A stretch of 64,000 nucleotides of DNA from Paramacrobiotus metropolitanus. Its lineage: Eukaryota > Tardigrada > Eutardigrada > Parachela > Macrobiotidae. Of this stretch, positions 24,201 to 36,318 are shown piece by piece. The translations under genes and the position numbers were made by a program. The notes beneath the pieces are model-generated. The model ran no database searches and was not told the DNA's origin. It saw nothing but the letters and a program-made list of their open reading frames with translations. Position 1 is the stretch's first letter; each line of letters starts with the position of its first letter. Where the stretch lies: positions 558,001 through 622,000 of the forward strand of contig NW_026570253.1 of the NCBI RefSeq assembly GCF_019649055.1. Direction: 5' to 3'.

Positions 24201-24581
24201 GAGACGATAACCGAACGATTGGCGGCTATTACCCGTAATCCGCAGGCCTTCAAGGAAATTCTAACGGCCAAGGAGAAGGAGGCCGTGCATGTGGATTACA
24301 CACTGGATGAGCTAGTGCAGATCCATGCGCAGATCCTGGAGGCGGCCGATACGTTTCTGCAGTGTTGCCGACTGTGTAATAAGCAGTTCTTCGACGTGTA
24401 CGTGCTGAATCGGCACGTGATGACTGTGCATCTGCGTCTGCCGGAGCGCAGCTGCGGGACGATCAATAAACTCATCAAAGAACAGATGAAACGCCATCCA
24501 CAGGCTTTCGGTCTGGCCGCTGATGCTGAGAAAGCGGCGCCGACGACAATAAATACGACGAACGATGCGTCCGGCGAATAG
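21249..24581 (+). CDS. ZNF800: ZNF800-like zinc-finger protein
   Basis: A six-exon gene of 612 aa on the plus strand: 21249-21257, 21341-21498, 21568-21589, 22160-22510, 22792-23215 and 23707-24581. The first coding exon holds only MAQ, and exon 3 is a 22-nt microexon. The start of the protein matches the ZNF800 N-terminal module (VRDGTEEIKYLLEAECDLR, then FNCKVCGSILPTARAFVIHK), a C2HC-type finger formed across exons 3 and 4. A long Ser/Pro/Lys-rich linker follows with basic nuclear-localisation-like runs (PPKKKKPKP). Two C2H2 fingers lie at 23868-23933 (CKEC...H...H) and 24366-24431 (CRLC...H...H), each preceded by an amphipathic helix and followed by a similar HLxL segment. It is probably a nuclear transcriptional regulator. 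It has fewer fingers than human ZNF800, so orthology is likely but not proven. Introns at 21590-22159 and 23216-23706 hold nothing else I recognise. Confidence 0.85.
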
Positions 24582-25978
24582 CGTTGTTTTTTGCTCAGTG
24601 ATTATGCACGGAAAGATCGTAGCGGGGGAAACGAAGAGAGCGCCAATGCGCATGCGTGCACATCTGTCCTGTTGATCAGGGCTCTTTTGACCTATTTTTA
24701 CAGGTGATCGGATTATGCTTGCAGGATAAAGTATGGATTATACCTGTCTTCTTTTTGTTTTCCACGGCACAAATCTTGCGCACTGGCGTATGTGTAGATA
24801 TTATCCAAATGGAAGCAGTCCAGCCACTTCCTGTCGACCAAGGTTTGATTGATGTTAGTGCTTCCAGGATGGAGGATTTTTACACAGGAGTTTAATATAC
24901 AACCCATACGCGCGACACTCCTTATAGGATTGTACAGAGTCCTGTTTTTTGAGTTTGCGTTGAGCACGCTGTTGTGGCGTTGAGCACGCCAAGATTCGTT
25001 TGCCGCGTATACTGTTGTTTATATGATTGATCTGACTGTATCGCTGATTTTTACTTTTAAATGCTTTTGCTTTGTTGCCTTTAGTGTTTTATTTAATTAA
25101 AATCTGAAATCGGTGATTTGAAGTACTAGTACGACATTCCTAACTTTATACTGTAGGTTTGTAGTGACACTGTGTACTAGTACTATTAATTATACGATGT
25201 AATTCAATAACTCACGATACTAGCAATAAGTTGTTAGTAACTGTACGTAGAGGCTAAGTAAGTGCAATTATCTATCATTATTTATAACTATTCACGTTTT
25301 GGCCGTGTAGATTAATAGTCCAAAAATACAAACATACCACGGATAATACGAGTATTTCCAAGGTTTCCTCACATGATTGATTTTCGACTACACTTCGTTG
25401 CATATGTAGAGACACAATTTTACAGATATAGACATAATATTACTTAACTAACGTTCAGTAATTTTATGATACATATAGATATAAATATAGACAGATCATA
25501 ATATTATAGTACAGTAAGTACACTACAAGATATTCTACAGACACATGCAAGCGTTTTTATCGGGACTATTGCCATTTGGACATTTTAACTGGGATACTCC
25601 CTTTTGATGAAAATGTTTATCAAACGTGCATGCGTTCGTTTAACGCTTTTAAAACTAAAACGATAAGTGCACTGTATACAGTATGTTGTACAATACTACT
25701 CGTATAACATGAGAAGACAGGTTCACGATCTTATACACATTAAACGAATTTGTAAATACCAAATCGACAAAATCAAAATGAATTATAAATCAAAGCCTAC
25801 AGATCAAAAATGTCAGGGAATATTAAACGGACGAAATAGTAAAATGCCGTTTCAGAACTATGTATGTAACCCGATAGGATAACTGCAAGCACTAAGCTTA
25901 ACCGAGCATCAGTTCTGGGCTAAAATATAAAATCCACAACATTAGTAGCAGCTGCGAAAGAATGTAATAAAGAATCGC
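24582..25978. other. Intergenic between convergent ZNF800-like and SERINC genes
   Basis: About 1.4 kb of AT-rich DNA holding two 3' ends. No conserved open frame is seen. TACTCGTA words occur at about 25350 and 25702, and TACWGTA at about 25152, 25511 and 25677. Confidence 0.5.
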
Positions 25979-28645
25979 TCAGTTGCTGAACTCCCGGTCC
26001 TTGAAGATGACTGGCGCTATCAGTGTCCAGACGTAGAGCAACACACACACCCAGCTGGAGGAGATCTTCACCCAGGCGGACGGCTTACTGATGGCGATAT
26101 TTTCCACGCCTTGGCCAGCGCTCTCCGGGTTTAGCCAGTTGGTGATGGTCATCATGACGTACAGGGTGCCCAGCAGCATCATCATATGGAAAAAGGAGTA
26201 ACTGTACGTCACCTGATCCTCTTCATCATCATACACTTTAGCACCTTCAGCGTCGGGAGCTGGAACATAATCTGTATACAATGTAATCCACTAAATTATT
26301 GTTATTTTGCAGTTCATTTCATCCAAGTCTAAGCATATTCCAGAGAAAACCTAATATAATTACCAAATTCAAAAAATATAAAATAATAAAAATTCAATTA
26401 CTACAGGCTCTCAAAATATGCTTTTTCTCTAGTTCCATTTAATGATTCTGTACTGACCGCCTTTCGATTCCGCCAGCGTTGTCTTCTCGCCGCCTCCGGT
26501 CAGTTTGGTAACGTTGCTGTTTGTGGAATTGCGTATGGTGGACCAGAGAATACAGGCGAACCAGATGATGAGACCGACAATACCGGAAGCGGTCACTGAC
26601 TTGCCCGAGGTGGAGGCGCCCATAAAGCTCGGATAGCATTGACCGTCGCTATCTATGTCCGCACAGCAATCGTAGAAAGATAGTCACAACTCGCAGCGCA
26701 CATTACATGGCGACACTCACGTACCAGGTTGGTTGCTCAACGAAGACCAGGTTACGTAAATCACGTATAAGCTGATGATGGACGACTGCATCAAGCCCGA
26801 ACGCGGCTGTCCTGCAGACATAAAAAGAAATATGCTGATAAGAGCAAGAAAATATAAAACACCAATTATTTTTTAAATTGCGTCGGCACATTACAATGGT
26901 CACAAAACCTGGAAATATACAGGATATAAAATTAAGAATTATTTGGTTCCGTACAAAGTCGCATTAGAAAAATTTAATCAGCTCACTTGCAAACCAAATG
27001 GTCAAAAGGCAATACACGAAATTAATTAAGGACTTACGTTCTTGCACTTTCGGAAGGACGGCGACAACCGACAGAATGACGCATAGGATCATGTTAAAAC
27101 TGATGAAGAATTTATTCAACGGGCAGCCTTCGGTCTACATATAAAATAAATTAACTAAATTATTTTTTCCGGAAACGGATTTGCCATTCAGCCTTACTTT
27201 CGTGTAAAATACGTAGAGGAGCACCACTGCCACGATGGCAGCAATATAGCACATAACCGTAACAAAAATAACACCTGCAAACATAATTATAATAATATGT
27301 GCATACGATTATTTACTTTCCGCATCGTTTCGACTGAAATGGTGATTTACCAAAATAATACACTTTGTTGTCAGTATCCTCGAATTTCCCGATCCAGTTC
27401 TCAGCCCAACTGTGGGCCAGATCAATCAGTAGAATCAACTGAACGAGAATGAATCCAAATCCACCGATCATGCCAATGTACATCCATACTGTACATCAGA
27501 AAAAGCTGAAGTATTTGCAAGGTCGATGTTGCAAGAAAATCGATTTTGGTCAAGGACGAACCTGTACTGAAGTCATTACCGGGAATGTAGAACGCACCAA
27601 CGCAGATTCCGATAATGATGGCATATTTCCAGAACCAAAACCTGGGAAAATATTACTTCCATATCACCCTGTATACAGTAACTCCCCAACAGGAAATAAA
27701 TATTTAAAATAATATAACAAGGATACAGTCCAGTGCTAAATTTCTTTATCCAACCAAATTTTACCAATTAAAAATAATGTTAAATTCTGAAGCAATCATT
27801 CATTTTATTAAGTATCCAGCAATCAGCTCCCTAAAAAACTTACATGCTTTCATTGCTGTGTTTATCGTTTAAATTTTAAAACTTTTATTTTTAAAAACTC
27901 GAATGAATTGCTTTCCCACAATAACATATTCTACGCAGGACAGTCACAAAGTGAAAAAACTTGCACGTTTCTTAACGTTTAAGTCGCTAATGCACCATAC
28001 CCGTTTTGGATGCCGGATCGGAAATCCTTGGAACTGCGCACACCGAACATGATGACCATCATGAGGAAGAAGAAGCAGGCCACAGCGAAGCACACACGGT
28101 AGACGCCACTGTAACCAGCCACCTTGGAGCAGTCGACGCCCGCATTGGGAACGTTGGGAATTAAGGAATTCGTGCCATTCTGATCGCATATGAACTTATT
28201 CGCCCAACCCTGAAAGCATTACCTTTTTATTCCCGATTTGATTTGATTTATTTTCGAGTAGCCAAGCCCGACTTATCACAATCTCGACATAATATGTGAA
28301 TTACGTATGTTGCTTCGTACATCGGCCAGCTGGTGCTGTACTGAGGGCGCCAAGAGGATAAAGCACACGATGGTCCACAAAAACAGCATGATTCCGTACA
28401 TAATGCGCGTCGAAGTGGAATTTCGGCAAGTTGGACATGATTGACAGCATAGGCCACATGCTGCACTGCCACAGCAGCAGGCCAACTAAAGTTAAATAAA
28501 ACATACAGATATGTGCGTTTACAAAATCGTTACAAATTACTACATAAGAATTTAAAAAACTGAAAAAAATTCCAACAACCTGATGTCAACCATGAGGAGC
28601 ACAAACCTGAGCGAGACAAGTTGGGACGGCTAAAACTGCTCCCAT
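25979..28645 (-). CDS. SERINC: Serine incorporator (SERINC/TMS1 family)
   Basis: A ten-exon, 459-aa multi-pass membrane protein. Minus-strand exons are 28607-28645, 28321-28485, 28001-28209, 27562-27641, 27351-27488, 27198-27274, 27038-27134, 26725-26811, 26458-26652 and 25979-26271. The 13-codon first exon [13 protein letters not shown] joins [13 protein letters not shown] and [11 protein letters not shown], the family's cysteine-rich N-terminus. Later landmarks are [78 protein letters not shown] and the C-terminal [20 protein letters not shown] and VWVKISSSW-type block (here [20 protein letters not shown]). Family members are lipid-handling (scramblase-like) proteins of plasma membrane and endomembranes linked to serine lipids. 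Several donors are unusual (GTTTGT, GTACGA, GTTCGT, GTACGT, GTCAGT) and were fixed by phase and homology. Confidence 0.94.
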
Positions 28646-29441
28646 TTCAAAACGTTTCTCAGAAAAGGAGCAAGGTGATCCTTTCAGTGAAGAAGAAAAG
28701 GTCCTGAGTCGATAAGATACGGTAAGTGAAGATATGCAAAGCGATCCCAGGAAGCTGAGAGAGGATTGTTTGATCTAGTCAGACATCATCAGAATTAACT
28801 CACTATAACAGAAGATTTATGTTGATACAGGAGGCGATCCTGAAATGAGAAGCCCCGTAAAACGAAAACGATGAGAGTGTATAATCTGGACTGCCACAAT
28901 GTGATCAAATGTGGGGAAAATCGAAAGAGTGACACTTGCTGCGGTTTCGTTGAAAACAAAATGGCAACACACAAGTAAATGACTAATATGGTACAGTACA
29001 TACAGGGATTTGCTGCACGGGCGCCAGCCGGTCAGTTTTATTTCCGACCCCGATATACGTTCAATACAGTAAATAGCTCTTTCTCTGATTTTGTGAATAC
29101 TTAACTCAACAACATATTTTTAAATTTTTGTTTTGAGCTGCTTTGATAGAGACCGCCACAAAATAATTGTGGTCACTCACTCTCACTCTCAGTCAGGCGT
29201 CCAATCCTGCCCTAATTAATTTTGTAGTCGCATAACCTACGAACTGTGCAAACCAGACAGTACACTGCTCTGCGTCTGTCTACTTACTTTTTTGCTATGT
29301 TGAAATTGTTTTCCTCGCAAACACTGAAAACAGAAGTTTTTTAGCCATGCTCGAGAATTTTTTTATCTGTCTTGGCGGCGTTTGAAGCACAATCTCACTT
29401 TTGATTTATGAGTATAATCTCCTTTGTGTGCCTCTTGCAGA
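28646..29441. other. Divergent promoter region of SERINC and LRPPRC
   Basis: An 800-bp head-to-head intergenic region. A CT/TC-rich track (TCACTCACTCTCACTCTCAG) lies at about 29174-29193. A probable splice acceptor (CTCTTGCAG) ends at 29440, one base before the LRPPRC ATG region, so LRPPRC likely has a non-coding first exon here. Confidence 0.5.
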
Positions 29442-32400
29442 ATGTCATCAGCAGTAGGAATTCGCTGTTCTGCACTGCTGGCGAAGCTAATCCGTATCCA
29501 TGCCGCTTCGAACCCACTGCGCACATATAGTGTACTGCGCGCGCCTGTCCAGCGTCGGGCGCCTGTTGCGAGCCGTTTCCTGGCAGCACGTGCCGCTCCT
29601 GCCTTAGCTGAGGAGCCGAATGCTGCTACGAATGCACCGGCGGCGAAGACCGCCCGAAGCACCCCTGCCGCTGCTGGTCGCAGCCACACGGACCGCGGGC
29701 GAGCGAGCGGTGATGCAAGAACCGCGGACTTTGAGAAGAGCCTGGCGAAATTGGATATGGATGTCAAACGCACGGGGCGTGTCAGCCTAGCGGATTTCAC
29801 AGCGTGTTATGAGATTCTCAAAAAAGCTGGTAAGCTGACGGATGCAAGTGAGTGCGTGCACACTGGCACGAACTTACGGATGCAACGGATTCTGAGTTTC
29901 TTTAATTTTATTTTATTCGTAAAATAAATTGGGCATTTTAAAGTACATTATTCTCAATTTTCTCAGATACTTTAAGCCGAACTGCTAAATTTTAAAGTTA
30001 GTGTTTTTAAAGCAGTTTACCATCTACGAAAACTGTTTTGCGTCCAGCGTTTCTTTGGGAAAAATTCGTTTTTGCAGTGCATGTTTATGTTTCAGATAAA
30101 AAATTACCAAAAACACAAGAGCAGCTAGAAGATAATTTACGCAGTATTAATGCCCTCTACTTTTGTATTTATTCAAAAATATGTTTTGCAGAAAGTATTT
30201 CAAGTCAAACTGCACTGCTGATGATCCGCTGCTGCGGAAGTCTCCTGTCCGATTTGAAACCGGTGGACCGCATCAAGCTGACCACGGAACTGTGGGACCG
30301 GTTGGTAGCGAGTCAGACCCGGCTGGACATCAGCCACTACAATGCCCTGCTCAAAGTTCACCTGGAGAACAACTACCACTTCGACCCTACCGCCTTCCTG
30401 GCGTTGTTGGAGCAGAACAAAATTGCCCCCAATCGTGTCACCTACCAGCGTCTGGCCGCCTTTTACTGCCAGCAGGGCGACATGGACGGTACCACCAAGA
30501 TCCTGGAGTTCATGCGTGCACAAGATATCCCCATCAACGAGACTGTCTTTAACGTCCTGATCCAGGGCTATGCACGCGCCAACGACATGACCAGTGCCGT
30601 GGGTGTCCTGGATATGATGCGCAATTCCCAGCTGGAACCCAGCACGACCACTTATCGCACCCTGCTAGAGGCATACGCTGAGAAGGGCGACATGGAGAAT
30701 GTGAGGAAGGTCCTGGCGGATGTGGAGAAACGCGGGATAGAGTTGAGTGATGCGGATTTCCTGGATGTGGTGTGTGCTTTGGCTAGTAAGGGGCATACGC
30801 AGCATGCCGGTGAGTTGTTCGCCCGTCTGCGCCGTCACCCCGGTTTCTTCCACGATGCCCTGGACTGTTCTCTGCGTCTGTTAGACTACGACGCCTCCGA
30901 TCTGGCATACCAAGTGATCGGAATGCTGCAGCTGAACAAAAATGTGGCCGATCGCTCCGGATTTGGGATTAGTTTTCTCAAGAAGCTAATCCGTTACGGG
31001 CATCCCGTGGAGGAGATCTGGCACTACGCTTCCGATATGCGCCAGACCGGGGCCAATCCATGGGCCGTGGAGCGGGCCTGTGAAATCAGTCTGCAATTGG
31101 GCCGGTTTGATTACCTCAAAGAGTTCTTCCGCAAGATGGCACAGAATGGCATACCGGTGCGGTCGCATTATTTCTGGCCATTGTTCAGCGCCTGTCGACG
31201 AGATGGTAACACCAAAGAGGTCTGGGAGATCATGGGTTTGATGCACGAGGTGGGCGTTAACCTGACACTGGACACGCTGACGGATTATGCGCTGCCAGCA
31301 CTGGGTAATATGCCATCGGATGAGATCATCGCTGAAACGCGCAGCCGCTTTCCGGCGATGTCCATCGTCAATCCCCTGTTGGTGTACCACCTGGACAGTG
31401 GGAATATTAAGGAGGCCACGCGCTTATTAGACGGCCACGATATCCACATTAATCCGTCTGTCATGATGAAGCCCCTGGCGGAGGCATATGTGAAGGGCGG
31501 GGATTATGGCGCCGTGGAGGGGTTACTGCGACATATTGCGCAGCAACGGTCTGTTGACGCATACGATTATGTGGGACAGTTCCTCATGAACGTCGTGCAG
31601 TTGACCAAAGGGGACGAAGCTGCGATGGCCAACGTGTTGAAGAAACTGGCCGGGAGTGGGTTCACGGTATCGTCGGCGGTGCTTAACAGTATTGATGACC
31701 AGTTTGGCGGGAGGGTGCCGGAACAGGTAGGGGCGCTGTTGGATCGTTTGGTTAACCGACAGACGAATTTGCGGTTGGATACGGAAGGAGATTACGGGAA
31801 GCATCCGCGGCATATGGGCATCGAGGAATTGGAGGATCATCTGAAGGAGCTGAAGAGCAAGAATATGAACACTAGAGGTGAGGTGAACACCCAAGATGCA
31901 ATCATTTAGCGATACTTACCTATTTGCCGAACTTAGCAGGATCGACTACTATTCGAACTAAAATTGAGTGAGATTACAAAAAAGAATCCCCTTGTTATTT
32001 TTTTATGACTTGCATCATACGGTGGTGATTCGGTGAATAGTAGAATGGAGTTTCATACGACGCATAAGATGAGTAAATGTTGAGTCTGTATGGCATTTAC
32101 GTCTGCAGGTGTTTTGCGTCGTCTGCTGGTTGAGCATGCTCGTGAGCGCGATGTGAAGCGGGCTGAAGAGATCCGCGCTGAACTGGAAGCGGGCAATTTT
32201 GTTTATTCCGGTGCCATGCATGCCCAGCTTATCGACATGTACACCGCCACCGGCGACGTGGATAAAGCCATGGCCATCCACCAAGCACTGGAACAAATGG
32301 ACAGCCAGTTCGTCATTGATTCCTACAAGATCTTCAATCTGGCGGCCTTGCTGGTGGGAAAAGATCGCGCCCCAGAAGCCATCCAGCTGCTGGAGCAATA

Positions 32401-35400
32401 CATCCAGAAACGGGGTAAACCGTTGGAGCTCGATTCATTGGAGCGCAACATTTTCCGTCTGTTGAATGCTGCGGCAGAAAAAGGCAATCTGGAGGTGGTG
32501 CGGAATTTGTGGGATTTGCTGCCGAAGATGGGGAATATGGTACCAACGAATCAGTTGTGCGGACCACTAGTCAAAGTGCATCTGGTGAAGAACGATCTCT
32601 CCGGTGCCATTAACGCGTTCGAAGAATGCACGACTCGGCACAAGGTGACGCCTTGGAAAAATGAGTTGATGCGCAAATTGATCGAGGCAGAAGATCCGAA
32701 GACACTCCAGCAGGTGAACGCCATTTTAAAAGTCATTTTGTAGAAAATTTATTCAGGAGATTATGAAGAAAACTTTTGCGCACAAAGAAATATTTTTTGT
32801 GAACAACTTTTTCTGTTTCTTTCGTAGCAATAACATACGAATTTTTGCGCCTTGGCGCTGTCGACTTATCCGTAGCTGATGTGCCATGTATTAAAAATCT
32901 GGAAATTTAATTAGGTTATGGACGCCACTATCAAAGTCCATGGCGAAACCAATGCGCTGTACGATCTGGCCTTTTCTTTCATCGAAGCCGGGCGGGTGAA
33001 ACAAGCGCAGAAGATCTTCGACACTCCCGGCCTGCGAGCGCGTCATGATCGTCTGGAGGCGTTTGCGGAGCGCTGCATGGATAACAATCGTCTGCCGGAA
33101 TTGGAGGGGCTCATCGGTGCCACGCGCGACATCTTTGACATTGATCGCGATGCACTTTATTACCATCTGATCAGGCTGTACGGAAAGAACGACCAACCGG
33201 ACAAAGCATTAGCGATGTGGACCAGTATGCAGGAGGAGAATGTGCTAGCCTCGGGAAAGACACTCCGCGCACTGGCCGAAATCCTTCGGCAGCACAATCG
33301 GGAGATACCCTTCGATGTCCCGGAGGATGTAACTGATCGGGAATCTGCCATGCCGCCAGAGGAACAGAACCTGCTGCAGTGTATCCGAGAGGATAATCTG
33401 GATGAGGCGATGGAATGTAAACGGCGGATGGGCGGCAAGGGTCAGGCGTTGTCCGTAAAAGGTTATTCGTACCTGATTGAAGGACTGCTGCAAGTATGCT
33501 CCACGTTACACTTCTTTGAATTAAATTTTGATGTGCATTTTGAATTATTTATTAATAGTGGGCAACAGTACCATCAGATGGTTATATGTTATATAATTTG
33601 TACCTCATGGGATTTGAGAATAGTAGTTTTTGTAGTAAATGTGTTGGTGCCACAAACTAGTTCTATTGGAAGGATAATTTAATTGCTCGTCCAGTACAAA
33701 AACGAAATAATATGGGCTACTAAGATTGATTCCATTAACTTTTTATTTCCTTTTATTTTCTTCTACGTTCCTTTCATTTGCAGAAAGAAAGAATACGAGA
33801 AGCCGTCAAAATGACATATGAGTTGCTGGAAAACAATCAGCATCCCTACCCGGCTGTTTCTCGTTTCCTGGTGTCTAAACTGAGTCGTAGTGGCGACGTT
33901 GCCCAACTGGTGAGGCTTCTTAGCATCATAGCGCTCTATGCTTCGTTGGTTTTCTGCTTGATTTGCAGTATCTATTTTATCGCTGTCTTCTTCGTGTTTT
34001 GCTTTTTTTATCCTTTCCCTTTTGATATGTTTTATATAGGAAGAACTGCTGCAAGCCTTTCCGGAGCGCATCGCGAGCTATCTGCAGTTGAATAAGCATA
34101 TGTTTTCAGCATACGTCCACGCCAACCGTGTGGACGAAATCCTGGACCGTTATGAAAAAATGGAGCCCACCGAGTACCGTCTTCCCATCACCGGTCTCAT
34201 GGCTCTCCTGCAAAAATACCCCAACTATCTGCCGCGCATCGAAGCCCTGACGGAGCGTTGTGCCCAAGCGGGAATGCTGCACCCGGCAATAGCTGTGTGG
34301 AATTACCTATTTACGGAACGCCGTTTCGATGATGCCAAAAAACTGATGGACCGGTATCCGGATTTGAGTGTGCGTCTGCGCACCCTGCCCATTTGTGAGC
34401 GGGCCCAAGAGACCAACGATCCCGAGCTACTGCGCCAGCTTATTGTCACGCTGCGCGATCACAGTCGGTCCAATGTGGCGCTGGCCTACAGCTACCTTAT
34501 CGGACTGAACTGTCATAATCGCGATTACAAGGCGGCGCTCGCCGTGCTGCAGGAAGCACAGGAGCAGGCCGGAATGGTCCTGCAGGAAATACGGCTGCCG
34601 GCGTTGCGGATGCTGGAACGCGGATTGATCCAAATGGGACAGGTCGGTTTGATTTTCTTCCGATGTTTATGGGAATTTAATTAATAGTTTCATTAATAAT
34701 TGTTTTGTAAATCTTTATGAAAGGGACGAAACTTCAGTAACTCAATAATTAGTTAAACAGTGTTTAGAAATGTATTGGGTATGTTGTCGGGTAGCAAAAA
34801 TAATATAGAAAAGAGTGGAGCAGTGACCGATGTGTTGTTCGCTCCATAGTTTTATCGTTTGGCGGTTAATGGTTAATGACCATTAACAACAGCGGCTGCA
34901 TTTACGTACCCGAGACTGGAAAGATTTTAATTGTTGGTGCGACTCAGTTGGGTAGATTTTCGTCAAATCATGTTCGTGATAGTAGTTGTGGTTAATTGCG
35001 GAGTTTCCTGGTAGACGGCTGGCAGGTTCTTTACAATGGTTTTATGGCGTGTTTATGAGTATAATTATCAGTGTTCTTACGTCACAGCTTCTCAGAGATT
35101 TCTGTCTCCCTGTAAAACTGGTTCGATAAAGTGCCGTGTAACGAATCTATCGAGAACCAAAGCAAGTGTTATGAAATCAGCTAATTTACCGTGCTGTATT
35201 GTGAATTTTGTATTTGAGTGTACTAGGGCCCGTTTTCGCAAATAAGTAAGTCGATAAAAGTAGCGTCTGGTTGGATATCATGGGTAGCGGTTGTTTACGG
35301 AAATGCCGGCGCTTGTGGAAAATGAACTTGATTTCACTTCCAGGTGCTCAGGCGAGGACAATGTGATAGATTTTGTTTGGCTTGTTAATTTAATGTGTAT

Positions 35401-35797
35401 CACTGTAGACGATCGCGCTTTCGCTCTGGAAATCTAGATTTCCCGTCTTGTCAACAATGAGTCATAAAACTTTAAATAATTTATATTTAGTAAGGGGAAT
35501 ACATGGTTACTTGGTACTGTAGTTAAAACACGTAATAATATTGGCTTGCCTTGCAGTTGATGTTTCGTTTCGTTTTTTAACATTTGGATTTAAATTATTG
35601 TTGTATATCCGACTGCAAACTTTGAGGCAAAATATGGAACGGTTTTATTTACTGATAATATTTCTCTGCAGCCGGTGCCATTCAGAATACCAGAACATCC
35701 GCGCACCACCCAACAAGAGCGCCAAATGCAGCAAGATATAATGCCAGATGAGGCCGATAGCGACGACATAAAGGAGCGGAAGTCGTTCCAGAATTAG
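29442..35797 (+). CDS. LRPPRC: Leucine-rich PPR-motif protein, mitochondrial
   Basis: A seven-exon gene of 1,376 aa, nearly the human length of about 1,394. Plus-strand exons are 29442-29847, 30192-31877, 32109-32713, 32915-33493, 33784-33909, 34040-34642 and 35672-35797. LRPPRC binds and stabilises mitochondrial mRNAs with SLIRP. Residues 1-60 are Arg/Ala-rich and lack acidic residues, a good import leader. The PPR array opens with SHYNALLKVHLENNYHFDP and APNRVTYQRLAAFYCQQGDM, followed by NETVFNVLIQGYARANDM and STTTYRTLLEAYAEKGDM, all closely matching human repeats. Downstream landmarks include IPVRSHYFWPLFSACRRDG, ARHDRLEAFAERCMDNN and TSMQEENVLASGKTLR with EIPFDVPED. The last exon is short and hydrophilic. 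Donors for exons 4 and 6 are GTATGC and GTCGGT. The 1,029-bp last intron (34643-35671) shows nothing else. The ATG at 29442 lies just after an acceptor, so a 5'-UTR exon is likely. Confidence 0.95.
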
Positions 35798-36318
35798 ACG
35801 TGGAAAATGTGTGTCGCGTCGTGAGTTAATTTTGTAGCAGTTGGTTGATTCGGTTGTTCATTTTCTGTACTTAGCTGCGGTGTACTGTATGCGTACGCTT
35901 CGTGTGTTAATTAACGAGGTTGATATCGTATTTGATCTACATTTTGTGTGGTGCGCCAAACACTTGTTGATAAGACGGCTGCCAATAAAATCGTTTGTGT
36001 AACGAGCACTGAATACCGAGTGACGACTACTGGTGGGAACGGTATTTATTGCAACTGCACACACCACTGCACGGAAAAATTACACGAAACGGCAGCAGAC
36101 TTAAACCAACGCCGTCAACCATTAATAACAACCGCGTGACATTATAATACAAAAAAGTTTTAAAAAAAACTGAACGAGGAAAACATAAAAGCATAATTTA
36201 TGCGAATGGATGCGCGCGAGGCGGAGCGAAATATCTGCTAAAATAAAACAAGCTTGATGCAAGCGGATTTTTGTCGAATTGAGCAGTTTGTGACAAACCA
36301 CATAATAATTATAAATGT
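35798..36318. other. Intergenic between convergent LRPPRC and SLC35G-like genes
   Basis: About 520 bp with the two 3' ends. No conserved coding sequence is seen; the 35948-36139 open frame has no recognisable domain. Confidence 0.5.
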
